Shown: positions 10,471 through 18,119 of the stretch, piece by piece | Position numbering within the stretch: the stretch's first letter is position 1 | Layout of the letters: the number at the start of each line of letters is the position of its first letter | Notes under the pieces: generated by a model | What the model saw: only the letters and a program-made list of their open reading frames with translations | Databases searched by the model: none | Told to the model about the DNA's origin: nothing | Translations under genes and position numbers: made by a program | Origin: Alcaligenaceae bacterium | GTDB taxonomy: Bacteria > Pseudomonadota > Gammaproteobacteria > Burkholderiales > Burkholderiaceae_B | Length of the DNA: 64,000 nucleotides | NCBI GenBank assembly: GCA_013416485.1 | Contig: JACCEO010000006.1 | Span: 62,001-126,000, forward strand | Direction of reading: 5' to 3'

Positions 10471-10547
10471 CGCGGGGTGGAGCAGTTTGGCAGCTCGTCG
10501 GGCTCATAACCCGAAGGTCACAGGTTCAAATCCTGTCCCCGCAACCA
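10471..10547 (+). tRNA. Initiator tRNA-fMet (CAT anticodon)
   Basis: The 77-nt sequence starts CGCGGGGTGGAGCAG and ends in an encoded ACCA. The anticodon loop is CTCATAA with anticodon CAT. Two features mark it as the initiator rather than an elongator Met or Ile tRNA: the unpaired C1-A72 at the end of the acceptor stem, and three consecutive G-C pairs (GGG/CCC) closing the anticodon loop. The T-loop reads GGTTCAAATCC. It closely resembles E. coli metZ/metY. It lies 70 bp from scpB and is transcribed away from the rimP-nusA-infB block, whereas in E. coli metY is the first gene of that operon. Confidence 0.97.
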
Positions 10548-10555
10548 GATTTCCG

Positions 10556-10592
10556 AATGGGTCAATTGCTAAACGCAGTTGACCCATTTTTG
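10556..10592 (+). terminator. Intrinsic terminator of the initiator tRNA gene
   Basis: A perfect 10-bp inverted repeat (AATGGGTCAA/TTGACCCATT) with a 13-nt loop is followed by a run of T residues, 9 bp after the tRNA CCA end. Confidence 0.85.
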
Positions 10593-11086
10593 TATCTGAA
10601 CCAGCATCATTAACATCTGTTGTATTCATAGCCTAGCCATGTTGTGCTTAGGTTAGGTAGTGCGTTCGTCTGGCGCATAGTCACAAAAAGTTACTATACG
10701 GCCCGTACGCACTGCCAAGGTCTAATCTAGGTAAAGGGAATTTGGGCGCCCCACTGGGCACCGCGACAGGCCCACTAAGAGCTTGCCTGACGCGCTATTG
10801 CGCTGATCTACATATATTCAATTATGGTGCTTGGAGCCGCTACACTGGGTATACAACCCAAGCCAACTAACTGTCTGCGGCGCTTTGCGCTACACAGACC
10901 GCTTTGAGCAAAGCTTGATGACAGAACGAACTACGCTGCCATTCACAGTATTATTACACCACTCTAGCTTATGCATGGCAAGACCTGTAGCTAAAAAACC
11001 TACAGATTTTCGCCACCCGCTACACTTAATCCTTGATTACTGCGACAAAGGTTGCAAGCTTACAACGCACTAAAGGCAACATCGCT
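10593..11086. other. Non-coding, hairpin-rich stretch
   Basis: About 490 bp without a credible gene. It holds a long imperfect hairpin at 10632-10731: CCTAG pairs with CTAGG, TTAG with CTAA, GGTAGTGCGT (10656-10665) with ACGCACTGCC (10707-10716), and an apical ATAGT/ACTAT. Smaller stems follow, for example CTGTAG/CTACAG at 10985-11005 with a short ATTTT tail. One or more small RNAs or a structured leader for the next gene are possible. I could not match it to a known RNA family. A short open frame at 10831-11073 has no recognisable features. Confidence 0.5.
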
Positions 11087-12214
11087 TTGACCCAAACGTA
11101 TACTTTAGTTCGGCGTATGGCCGATATTGATGCCGCGCAGTGGAATGACTTAGCTGGCGATCACCCTGCCGTCCGACATAGTTACCTACATAGCTTGGAA
11201 GCCACTGGTTGCGTATCAGAGGACACCGGCTGGCTCCCCCATCACCTACTGATGCACCGTAACGATAAGCTCTGTGCAGCCATGCCTATGTATTTGAAAA
11301 CACACTCACGTGGAGAATATGTTTTCGACCATATTTGGGCCCAGGCTTACCAACGTCATGGCTTACCGTATTACCCAAAGCTACTTTCAGCCATTCCATT
11401 TACTCCCGTGCCAGGGCCACGCCTGTTAGCGCACACCCACACAGATCGCGTGCAACTAGCACGTAAAGCGGCTGAAATTACCAGCGACAATACGATTTCA
11501 TCCTTGCATGTACTGTTTCCAAACGAACAGGATCTAGCGGCCTTGGAAGAGGCTGGGTTTTTGTTAAGGGAAAATGTGCAGTTCCATTGGTTTAACCAAG
11601 GCTACAAAACACTAGATGACTTCCTAGCGACATTAAGCCAAAAAAATCGCAAAAAAATTCGGCAGGATAGCAAGAAAGCCCTACAGTCCGGCGTAAGTTT
11701 TCGCTGGCTACGCGGCTCTGAAATTGATCAACAAACCTTAGGTTTTTTCTATCGCTGCTACCATCAAACCTATATGGAGCACGGCAATTCGCCCTATTTA
11801 AGCCTAGAGTTCTTCCAGGACTTATTGGCAACCATGCCGAACCAGATACTAATCGTACTGGCCGAACAACAAGGAGTGGCCATAGCCGCCGCCCTAAATT
11901 TACTTAGTAGCACCCATATGTATGGCAGATATTGGGGTAGCACACAATACATCCCCGGTCTGCACTTTGAAACCTGTTATACCCAAGGCATAAACTATTG
12001 CATCGCTAATGGGATACAGGTCTTCGAAGGTGGCGCACAAGGCGAGCACAAACTATCGCGTGGCCTGCTACCGGTGCTTACACCATCCGCCCATTGGATT
12101 AGCGATATTCGTTACACCCAAGCCATCAGTGATTTCCTAGACAAAGAAACACCCGCCATCCACGCTTACCGGAATGAGCTGCAAGACCATAGTCCATATA
12201 AAAAAGACCAGTAA
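11087..12214 (+). CDS. GNAT-like acetyltransferase of the COG3146/DUF482 family
   Basis: The protein (375 residues from the TTG at 11087) resembles the COG3146/DUF482 group, which has a FemAB/GNAT-type fold. Visible family features: the N-terminal AAQWNDLAGDHPAVRHSYL, a middle VLFPNEQDLAALEEAGF, then the FHWFNQGYKTLDDFLATLS and RKKIRQDSKKALQSGVSF pair, and the C-terminal FEGGAQGEHKLSRGLLP. The substrate is not known. No ATG lies near the expected N-terminus: TTG 11087 has AAAGG about 10 nt upstream and gives the usual length; TTG 11033 and ATG 11117 are alternatives. It is convergent with phaR, with only 9 bp between the stops. I infer the family, not a reaction. Confidence 0.8.
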   Translation: MTQTYTLVRRMADIDAAQWNDLAGDHPAVRHSYLHSLEATGCVSEDTGWLPHHLLMHRNDKLCAAMPMYLKTHSRGEYVFDHIWAQAYQRHGLPYYPKLLSAIPFTPVPGPRLLAHTHTDRVQLARKAAEITSDNTISSLHVLFPNEQDLAALEEAGFLLRENVQFHWFNQGYKTLDDFLATLSQKNRKKIRQDSKKALQSGVSFRWLRGSEIDQQTLGFFYRCYHQTYMEHGNSPYLSLEFFQDLLATMPNQILIVLAEQQGVAIAAALNLLSSTHMYGRYWGSTQYIPGLHFETCYTQGINYCIANGIQVFEGGAQGEHKLSRGLLPVLTPSAHWISDIRYTQAISDFLDKETPAIHAYRNELQDHSPYKKDQ

Positions 12215-12223
12215 GCATGTTGT

Positions 12224-12793
12224 TTATTTTTTCTTGGGCTTGTCGTCGCTATCTGGTGGCGGAAAAGGAAACACCGAAAAAATACCGCGAGTTTGATCCT
12301 GCATTTGATCTTGCATCTGGACAAACAAGTTTTGACTTTGATCGATGTAATTACTCATCATGTTTTGCAGCACTGGCGTTTGTACACTCATGAACTGAGA
12401 CCAGGCTTCAGGACCGAACTGCTGGCCATACACGCCTTTGGATTGCTCAGCCACTCTGTCTTGAATATCAATAAACGCTTGAATATTTTTATCCAAAAAT
12501 GAACCCATGACACCTTGCATAGCATGCCCATAAAAACGGATGATTTGCGCCAGGGCTGTAGAAGAAAACATGGGTAAACCACCGCTTTCCTCTTCTAGAA
12601 TAATTTGTAAAAGTATGCTGCGCGTGATGTCTTCACCAGATTTGGCATCTATCGCCTGAAAGACTTCGCTATCCAGTACCAGTTGTTTTACATCGGACAG
12701 CGTAATATAAGCACTGGTTTTTGTATCGTACAGACGACGATTAGGGTATTTTTTTATAAGACGCGTAGAAACTTGGGGTTGAGCTTGTGTCAT
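12224..12793 (-). CDS. phaR: Polyhydroxyalkanoate synthesis repressor PhaR
   Basis: PhaR is a DNA-binding repressor that senses PHA granules and represses phasin and other pha genes. The N-terminal DNA-binding domain is diagnostic: TRLIKKYPNRRLYDTKTSAYITL, read here as STRLIKKYPNRRLYD followed by TKTSAYITLSDVKQLV. PHB-accumulation regulatory repeats follow (GLPMFSSTALAQIIRFYGHAMQ). The C-terminus is Gln/Met-rich and ends in a lysine run. I chose the ATG at 12793 (189 residues) because it gives the standard N-terminus; a GTG at 12847 would add 18 residues unlike the family. It is the third gene of phaC-phaB-phaR, 126 bp after phaB, with a stem-loop in the gap. Confidence 0.92.
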   Translation of the reverse strand: MTQAQPQVSTRLIKKYPNRRLYDTKTSAYITLSDVKQLVLDSEVFQAIDAKSGEDITRSILLQIILEEESGGLPMFSSTALAQIIRFYGHAMQGVMGSFLDKNIQAFIDIQDRVAEQSKGVYGQQFGPEAWSQFMSVQTPVLQNMMSNYIDQSQNLFVQMQDQMQDQTRGIFSVFPFPPPDSDDKPKKK

Positions 12794-12871
12794 GAAGTAG
12801 CCAGATACGAGTTTAAACAAATAAAACTGTGATGACCTTATCGTCACACCAGTTGCTATCTACAGTATAGA

Positions 12872-12913
12872 CACAAGCACCCAGGACACCAAAAGCACCC
12901 TGGGCAGCTTGTG
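12872..12913 (-). terminator. Stem-loop between phaB and phaR (terminator or processing site)
   Basis: An imperfect hairpin with two helices: CACAAGC/GCTTGTG (7 bp) and CCCAGG/CCTGGG (6 bp), loop about 13 nt. It lies right after the phaB stop. There is no T-run on either strand, so partial termination, RNA processing or mRNA 3'-end protection are all possible. Confidence 0.45.
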
Positions 12914-12919
12914 CAAGCC

Positions 12920-13657
12920 TTAACCCATGTGCAGGCCACCGTTTAGCGAGAAGTCTGCGCCTGTGGCGAAACCAGACTCTTCTGAAGCCAGCCAAGCCAC
13001 CATAGAGCCAATTTCATCAGGCGTACCCAAACGCTTTACCGGTATGGTTGCCACAATTTTTTCCAATACGTCAGGACGTATGGCTTGTACCATGTCAGTG
13101 CCGATATACCCCGGAGAAATCGTATTGACAGTAACGCCCTTGTTAGCGACTTCTTGAGCCAAGGCCATAGTAAAGCCGTGTATACCAGCCTTAGCCGTTG
13201 AGTAGTTGGTTTGACCAAACTGCCCTTTTTGGCCATTGACCGAACTGATATTAATAATACGGCCCCATTCCCTTTGGACCATACCCTCTATAACTTGCTT
13301 GGTAACATTAAACAAGCTATTTAGGTTGGTGTCGATTACCGAACGCCAGTCATCTTGGGTCATTTTGCGAAACAGGCCATCGCGAGTAATGCCAGCATTA
13401 TTTACCAGGACTTCGATAGGCCCATGCTCATCAACTACCTTCTGGAAGGCTGCCACGGTGGAATCCCAATCTGAGACATTACCTACCGACGCATAAAACT
13501 TATAGCCCAGAGCCGCTTGTTCATCTATCCATTGTTTGAAATCACGACTAGGACCACAACCCGCAACCACGGTATAGCCTTCTTTGGCAAGACGCTGACA
13601 AATGGAGGTTCCGATACCACCCATCCCACCTGTTACGTAAGCGATTTTTCCACTCAT
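12920..13657 (-). CDS. phaB: Acetoacetyl-CoA reductase PhaB
   Basis: PhaB reduces acetoacetyl-CoA to (R)-3-hydroxybutyryl-CoA with NADPH, the monomer step of polyhydroxybutyrate synthesis. It is a 245-residue short-chain dehydrogenase: cofactor motif VTGGMGGIG (residues 8-16), NNAGITRD near 86-93, Ser138/139 in NISSVNGQ, and catalytic Tyr152 and Lys156 in YSTAK. The PhaB-type GFTMALAQEVANKGVTVNTISPGYI is present. The start at 13657 has an ideal AAGGAGA Shine-Dalgarno 7 nt upstream; a longer reading to 13702 adds 15 residues without support. It lies 68 bp downstream of phaC in the same direction. The phaA thiolase expected in Cupriavidus-like clusters is absent. Confidence 0.94.
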   Translation of the reverse strand: MSGKIAYVTGGMGGIGTSICQRLAKEGYTVVAGCGPSRDFKQWIDEQAALGYKFYASVGNVSDWDSTVAAFQKVVDEHGPIEVLVNNAGITRDGLFRKMTQDDWRSVIDTNLNSLFNVTKQVIEGMVQREWGRIINISSVNGQKGQFGQTNYSTAKAGIHGFTMALAQEVANKGVTVNTISPGYIGTDMVQAIRPDVLEKIVATIPVKRLGTPDEIGSMVAWLASEESGFATGADFSLNGGLHMG

Positions 13658-13725
13658 GCTGTTCTCCTTTAAATGCCTGGTTCTTGCACCAGTGAAATGC
13701 ACTATATGTGCTATGTGTTTACTAC

Positions 13726-15339
13726 CTAAACTGCCCTGACCTTCACATAACTTCCCGGCGCTGCTTCGAGCTCAGGAAAGTCAGTATTTCCTAGGACTGT
13801 TTTCGCTTTTACACGCGGGCCGGACTGCTGAGCTAACCAACTAGACCAATCTGGCCACCAGCTGCCAGCATGGTTTTCTGCACCATTTAGCCAGTTTTCT
13901 GGGTCTTGTGGGTACTGCTGAACTGGCACCTGAGTATCATGTGCCCAATAATTGCGCCGTTGTTTTACTGGTGGGTTTATCACGCCAGCGATATGGCCAG
14001 ATGCCCCCAAAACAAACCGTATAGGCCCTTTAAGGGCGTGAGTAGACCGATACGCGGCATGCCAAGGCACGATATGGTCCTCGCGGGAACCATAAATATA
14101 TGTTGGCATGGATAAGGTTCCAAGATCAATGGGTAGCCCATCAACAACTACGTTACCCGGCTGGATCAGGCGGTTTTCTAAATAAGTATTACGAAAATAC
14201 CAAGCGAAGAACGGCCCTGGCAAATTGGTACCATCAGAATTCCAGTACAACAGATCAAAGGCGGGTGGAGCCATGCCTTTCAAATAATTATTCACAACGT
14301 AATTCCAGACCAGCTCGTTGGGCCTAAGGAAAGAAAATGTTGTGCCTAATTCACGAGCAGACATTAAACCACCATCACCTAATTGGCGGTCTCGGGTTTG
14401 AGCGTGCTGTTCGTCGACAAAGACATCCAGAACCCCAGCGGCTTTAAAGTCCAGCAAGGTCGTCAGCAAGGTTAACGACGCCACGGGCTGATCGCCTCGG
14501 GCTTGTGCCAGGGCTAGTGCTGAAGACAGTATGGTCCCGCCCACACAAAACCCTAAGGCGTTGATTTGTTCTTCTTGGGAAATACTACGTACAACATCAA
14601 TGGCTTGTAGCACGCCATTATTCAGGTAGTCACCCCAGGTTGCTTGCTGTATGCCGTCATCATCGTCAGGTAAAGGATTACGCCAAGAGACCAAAAACAC
14701 GGTGTAGCCTTGCGCAACCGCGTACCTAACTAAGGAATTTTCGGGCTGTAAATCCAGTATGTAGTATTTATTGATACAAGGAGGCACCAACAACAACGGT
14801 TTTTTATGTACGGTGTCAGTTAAGGGTGTGTACTGTATCAGCTGCATTAACGTATTTTGAAACACCACAGAACCCGCTGTGGTGGCTACGTTCTGACCAA
14901 CCTGGAACTTAGATTCGTCGGTTTGCGTCATCCGACCTTTTTGTAAATCTTGAAAAAAGTACTGCATGCCTTGGGTCAATGACTGCCCCTGGCTTTCTAG
15001 TAAAGTACGAAGAACATCGGGATTGGTGGCCAGATAATTAGACGGCGAAACGGCGTCTATCCACTGCATAACAGAAAACTGCAAGCGTTGACGTTCGGCA
15101 TCGTTAATATCAGCGGCATCGGCCATTTGCTCCATTGCCTTTGCCGACAGCAAGTAGGCATGCGCAGTTAGCAGCGAACGCTGGCATTCTGCCCACGCTG
15201 GACCACTAAAACGCCTATCGTGGAGAGGCTCTATAGTGCCCTGGCTGGCCTGCATAGCCAACTGTGTCCAAGCGTCTACAAATTCACGCTGGATGGCGGC
15301 AAGTTTTTCGGTTGGAACATTGAATAACGGCATCGACAT
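13726..15339 (-). CDS. phaC: Class I poly(R)-hydroxyalkanoic acid synthase PhaC
   Basis: PhaC polymerises (R)-3-hydroxyacyl-CoA into polyester on the surface of cytoplasmic granules. It is 537 residues, a little short for class I (about 560-600). The N-terminal PhaC_N domain precedes the alpha/beta-hydrolase core. The lipase-like box GFCVGG carries the catalytic Cys at 265; the other triad members are Asp421 in YGSREDHIVPW and His449 in LGASGHIAGVINPP. A strong GGGGAGAAGG ribosome-binding site precedes the ATG. It heads phaC-phaB-phaR and has its own promoter, partly inside the end of pgeF. Confidence 0.95.
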   Translation of the reverse strand: MSMPLFNVPTEKLAAIQREFVDAWTQLAMQASQGTIEPLHDRRFSGPAWAECQRSLLTAHAYLLSAKAMEQMADAADINDAERQRLQFSVMQWIDAVSPSNYLATNPDVLRTLLESQGQSLTQGMQYFFQDLQKGRMTQTDESKFQVGQNVATTAGSVVFQNTLMQLIQYTPLTDTVHKKPLLLVPPCINKYYILDLQPENSLVRYAVAQGYTVFLVSWRNPLPDDDDGIQQATWGDYLNNGVLQAIDVVRSISQEEQINALGFCVGGTILSSALALAQARGDQPVASLTLLTTLLDFKAAGVLDVFVDEQHAQTRDRQLGDGGLMSARELGTTFSFLRPNELVWNYVVNNYLKGMAPPAFDLLYWNSDGTNLPGPFFAWYFRNTYLENRLIQPGNVVVDGLPIDLGTLSMPTYIYGSREDHIVPWHAAYRSTHALKGPIRFVLGASGHIAGVINPPVKQRRNYWAHDTQVPVQQYPQDPENWLNGAENHAGSWWPDWSSWLAQQSGPRVKAKTVLGNTDFPELEAAPGSYVKVRAV

Positions 15340-15386
15340 AGACCTTCTCCCCCTATAAGCAACCCTATCATATAACGTTTATATCG

Positions 15387-15415
15387 ATATTGAGTTACCC
15401 ACAGAAAGCTGTCAA
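15387..15415 (-). promoter_or_regulatory. Sigma70 promoter of phaC
   Basis: On the minus strand TTGACA (15415-15410) and CAATAT (15392-15387) are separated by 17 bp. The -35 box lies inside the last codons of pgeF. Transcription would start about 40 nt before the phaC ATG, which would let phaCBR be expressed independently of rluD-pgeF. Confidence 0.65.
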
Positions 15416-16174
15416 CCATGCAACCGTGGCCAAACGACCCGTAACAGGCGTGCGTCGATACGAAAAAAACTGTTGTGAGTCGGTATACGTACACAAACCA
15501 CTACGTTCTATGGTGCCCACACCCGCCTGCAATAGACGGCGATATGCCAAACCGGGTAAGTCAGCCTGCCATTTCCCTGGCAACTTACCGCGTATGAAAT
15601 ACCTAGCTGCCTGAGCATCTGTATCCGTAAAGACCCCTAGCACGTCATCGCCCACTTCAAAACAGGGCTGGCTAATTGACGGACCTATCCAAGCATACCA
15701 GGACACGGCTGAATCGGTTTTACGCTTTAGTGCTTCTAGCGTATTTTCCAGTACCCCCGCTGCCAAGCCTCGCCACCCTGCATGCGCCAGCCCCAAAGCG
15801 CAGCCATCAGAACTTACCAACACAATAGGTAAGCAATCCGCTGTCATAATGATCAGGGGTCGGTCAAGTTGGCTAGTAATAACTGCGTCAGCAGTAGGCA
15901 CCACGGCTGGCCAATTCAATTCTTGTGATGGCAAGACGTCAGCATCAAACACCTCCGTACCATGCACTTGATTCAACCATACCGGTGCTCCCGGCAACAT
16001 CGCTTGCAAACGCTGGCGATTGCTTTGTACGTGTGCGATATCGTCGTCAGTATGCAAGCCCAGGTTAAGTGATGCCCAGGGGCCTGTGCTTACCCCGCCC
16101 TGACGGGTTGTACAAAAATACTGAACGCCAGGCAAGGAAGCACCACTGACCGTGTGCAAAACAGTGTCAGGCAT
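15395..16174 (-). CDS. pgeF: Peptidoglycan editing factor PgeF (YfiH/laccase-domain protein)
   Basis: Members of this family remove wrongly incorporated L-Ser residues from UDP-MurNAc precursors and were earlier called polyphenol oxidases. The 259 residues show the three metal/active-site motifs of the family: NQVHGTEVFDAD, TADCLPIVL and LAHAGWRGLAAGVLENTL, followed by WIGPSISQPCFEVGDDV. The ATG directly abuts the rluD TGA, so the pair is translationally coupled; rluD-pgeF (yfiH) is a conserved pairing in proteobacteria. The phaC promoter overlaps its last codons. Confidence 0.92.
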   Translation of the reverse strand: MPDTVLHTVSGASLPGVQYFCTTRQGGVSTGPWASLNLGLHTDDDIAHVQSNRQRLQAMLPGAPVWLNQVHGTEVFDADVLPSQELNWPAVVPTADAVITSQLDRPLIIMTADCLPIVLVSSDGCALGLAHAGWRGLAAGVLENTLEALKRKTDSAVSWYAWIGPSISQPCFEVGDDVLGVFTDTDAQAARYFIRGKLPGKWQADLPGLAYRRLLQAGVGTIERSGLCTYTDSQQFFSYRRTPVTGRLATVAWLTAFCG

Positions 16175-17134
16175 TCAGTCCTCCCAGACCACAGACTGCA
16201 AAACAGCGGCGAAGTCGTCGGCCAAGGGTGCCTGAAACGACCGTCGGCTTTCATCAGTGACATCGTCGAAGGCTAAGGCCTGGGCATGCAGCAACTGCCT
16301 GTGCACACCTTCAGACTGTTTGCCTCCGTATAACAAATCGCCCACCAAAGGATGACGCAAACTGGTCATATGGACACGGATTTGATGAGTGCGTCCAGTT
16401 TCCAGCCGACATACCACCTGGCTTACAGGCTGATCATTGAGCATGCCCACGCGTACGGGTTCATAGTGGGTAATTGCTGGCTTAGGCGCTATGGGGTTTT
16501 CTGTGGCCATACGTACCGGCACTCTGGGATCACGGCCTATTGGTACATTCACTATGCCGGAGCGCACTAAACGCCCATGCACCAAGGCCAGGTATTGGCG
16601 CCCTACACTACGCGCCTGCAATTGACGCACCAGATGCGTTTGTGCCTTGTCGTGACGCGCCACCACCAGCAAACCTGAAGTATCTTTGTCCAGCCTATGC
16701 ACTATGCCAGCGCGGGCTACATGTGCCAGCTCGGGAAAACGATAGAGCAAACCGTTCAGCAAGGTTCCTTGCCAATTACCTGCGCCCGGATGAGTTACTA
16801 GGCCTGCTGGTTTGTTAATGACTATCCAGTCAGGGCTTTCCGCCAAGACATCTAGCGGTATGTCTTCAGGCGCAAACGCCTGGCTTTCAGGCGCTTGCTG
16901 TGGTGTCACGGTGATTTTGTCACCAGGGTTAACCATTTGCTTGATGCGAGCCGTTTCACCATTAAGCAAGACGTGCCCGGCCTGTATCCAAGCCTGTAAT
17001 CGGCTACGCGAATGCTCAGGCATCAGGCTCGCCAAAGTCTTATCCAGACGCTCTGGCATCTGTGTAAAAGGCAGTCGAAATTCGATGAGTTCAGCTACGT
17101 GTGAACTTTCTGTGGCAATATCTGTGTCAGGCAT
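16175..17134 (-). CDS. rluD: 23S rRNA pseudouridine synthase RluD
   Basis: RluD makes pseudouridines 1911, 1915 and 1917 in helix 69 of 23S rRNA, next to the decoding centre. The 319 residues contain an N-terminal S4 domain (LDKTLASLMPEHSRSRLQAWI) and the RluA-type catalytic domain with HRLDKDTSGLLVVAR, catalytic Asp149, then GRTHQIRVHM and HPLVGDLLYGG. The length matches E. coli RluD (326). It is divergent from bamD with 50 bp between the starts, and this divergent rluD/bamD arrangement is widespread in proteobacteria. Confidence 0.93.
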   Translation of the reverse strand: MPDTDIATESSHVAELIEFRLPFTQMPERLDKTLASLMPEHSRSRLQAWIQAGHVLLNGETARIKQMVNPGDKITVTPQQAPESQAFAPEDIPLDVLAESPDWIVINKPAGLVTHPGAGNWQGTLLNGLLYRFPELAHVARAGIVHRLDKDTSGLLVVARHDKAQTHLVRQLQARSVGRQYLALVHGRLVRSGIVNVPIGRDPRVPVRMATENPIAPKPAITHYEPVRVGMLNDQPVSQVVCRLETGRTHQIRVHMTSLRHPLVGDLLYGGKQSEGVHRQLLHAQALAFDDVTDESRRSFQAPLADDFAAVLQSVVWED

Positions 17135-17184
17135 GGCGACAAATCATATAATCAGCCTGCAATGCTAACACCAAGGATGCTTTT

Positions 17185-18039
17185 GTGACCCTTCTAAACC
17201 CTAATTTATTCTTCTCCTCCTGGCTGAACAGCCCTAAACACCTGCTCCGTACGGTGCTGGCCGCTTTTGCCATTGTGCTACTTGCAGGTTGCGGCACGAT
17301 GAAAGTCGAGCAAGACAAAACGGCTGGCTGGAGCGCTGAACGTCTGTACCAAGAAGCCCGTGATGAAATTAGCGCAGGCAACTGGAAAGAAGCCCGTTCA
17401 CTTTTGGAAACCGTCGAAGCACGTTACCCCTTTGGTGGTTATGCGCAACAGTCTCTAATTGACCAGGCTTACGTCAACTGGAAAGACACCGAGCCCGAGC
17501 AAGCACTGGCCGCTATCGATCGCTTTGAACAGCAATATCCTAACCATCCTGGCTCGGACTACATGCTGTACTTAAAAGGCCTGATCACGTTTACGCCCCC
17601 TAGCGCCTCATTTACCCGGTTCACCCGCCAGGACCCTAGCGAGCGCGATCCCAAAGGCTTACGCGAGTCCTACGAGTCCTTTAGTGAACTCATCGCCCGA
17701 TACCCTGATAGCCGGTATACCGCAGATGCTAAAAAACGCGTCATCTGGCTGGTCAGCACCATTGCACAAAACGAAGTGCACGTGGCACAGTATTACTATG
17801 AGCGCGGCGCTTACGTTGCAGCAGCCAACCGGGCTCAAACCGTTATTACTGACTTCGAAGGCGTAGCTCCAGCAGAAAAAGCCTTGTACATTATGTACCT
17901 GTCCTACGACAAGCTAGGCCTCGAAGAGCTACGTGACGATGCCAAGCGCGTCCTGGATCAAAACTATCCTGACAGCAAATACTACGAACAAGGCCTGAAA
18001 GAATCCGTCAACAACTGGAATCCAATTAACTGGTTCTAA
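17185..18039 (+). CDS. bamD: Outer-membrane assembly lipoprotein BamD
   Basis: BamD is the essential TPR lipoprotein of the BAM complex that inserts beta-barrel proteins in the outer membrane. The start is GTG with AAGGA upstream. The signal peptide ends in a lipobox LLAGC with the lipidated Cys at about residue 36, giving a rather long n-region. TPR repeats follow: AERLYQEARDEISAGNWKEA, FGGYAQQSLIDQAYVNWK and ERGAYVAAANRAQTVI. The 284-residue length is slightly above E. coli BamD (245), with a longer C-terminus ending NWNPINWF. It is followed by a strong terminator. Confidence 0.93.
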   Translation: MTLLNPNLFFSSWLNSPKHLLRTVLAAFAIVLLAGCGTMKVEQDKTAGWSAERLYQEARDEISAGNWKEARSLLETVEARYPFGGYAQQSLIDQAYVNWKDTEPEQALAAIDRFEQQYPNHPGSDYMLYLKGLITFTPPSASFTRFTRQDPSERDPKGLRESYESFSELIARYPDSRYTADAKKRVIWLVSTIAQNEVHVAQYYYERGAYVAAANRAQTVITDFEGVAPAEKALYIMYLSYDKLGLEELRDDAKRVLDQNYPDSKYYEQGLKESVNNWNPINWF

Positions 18040-18060
18040 GTCGACGTACATCACAGCATC

Positions 18061-18094
18061 ATGAAATAGGCCCCTGCATAGGGGCCTATTTCAT
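18061..18094. terminator. Bidirectional terminator between bamD and dinG
   Basis: A perfect 15-bp inverted repeat (ATGAAATAGGCCCCT/AGGGGCCTATTTCAT) with a 4-nt loop sits between convergent genes. AT-rich flanks give weak T-runs on both sides, so it probably serves both directions. Confidence 0.8.
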
Positions 18095-18119
18095 TTCCAA
18101 CCGATAACGCACTGCAGAC

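Noticed and set aside
10471-10592. Possible integration (attachment) site at the tRNA gene
   Set aside because: No integrase, no repeated tRNA 3' end and no foreign genes are present downstream.
10831-11073. 80-codon open frame in the gap after the tRNA
   Set aside because: No ribosome-binding site, no family features, and it overlaps several hairpins; better seen as non-coding.
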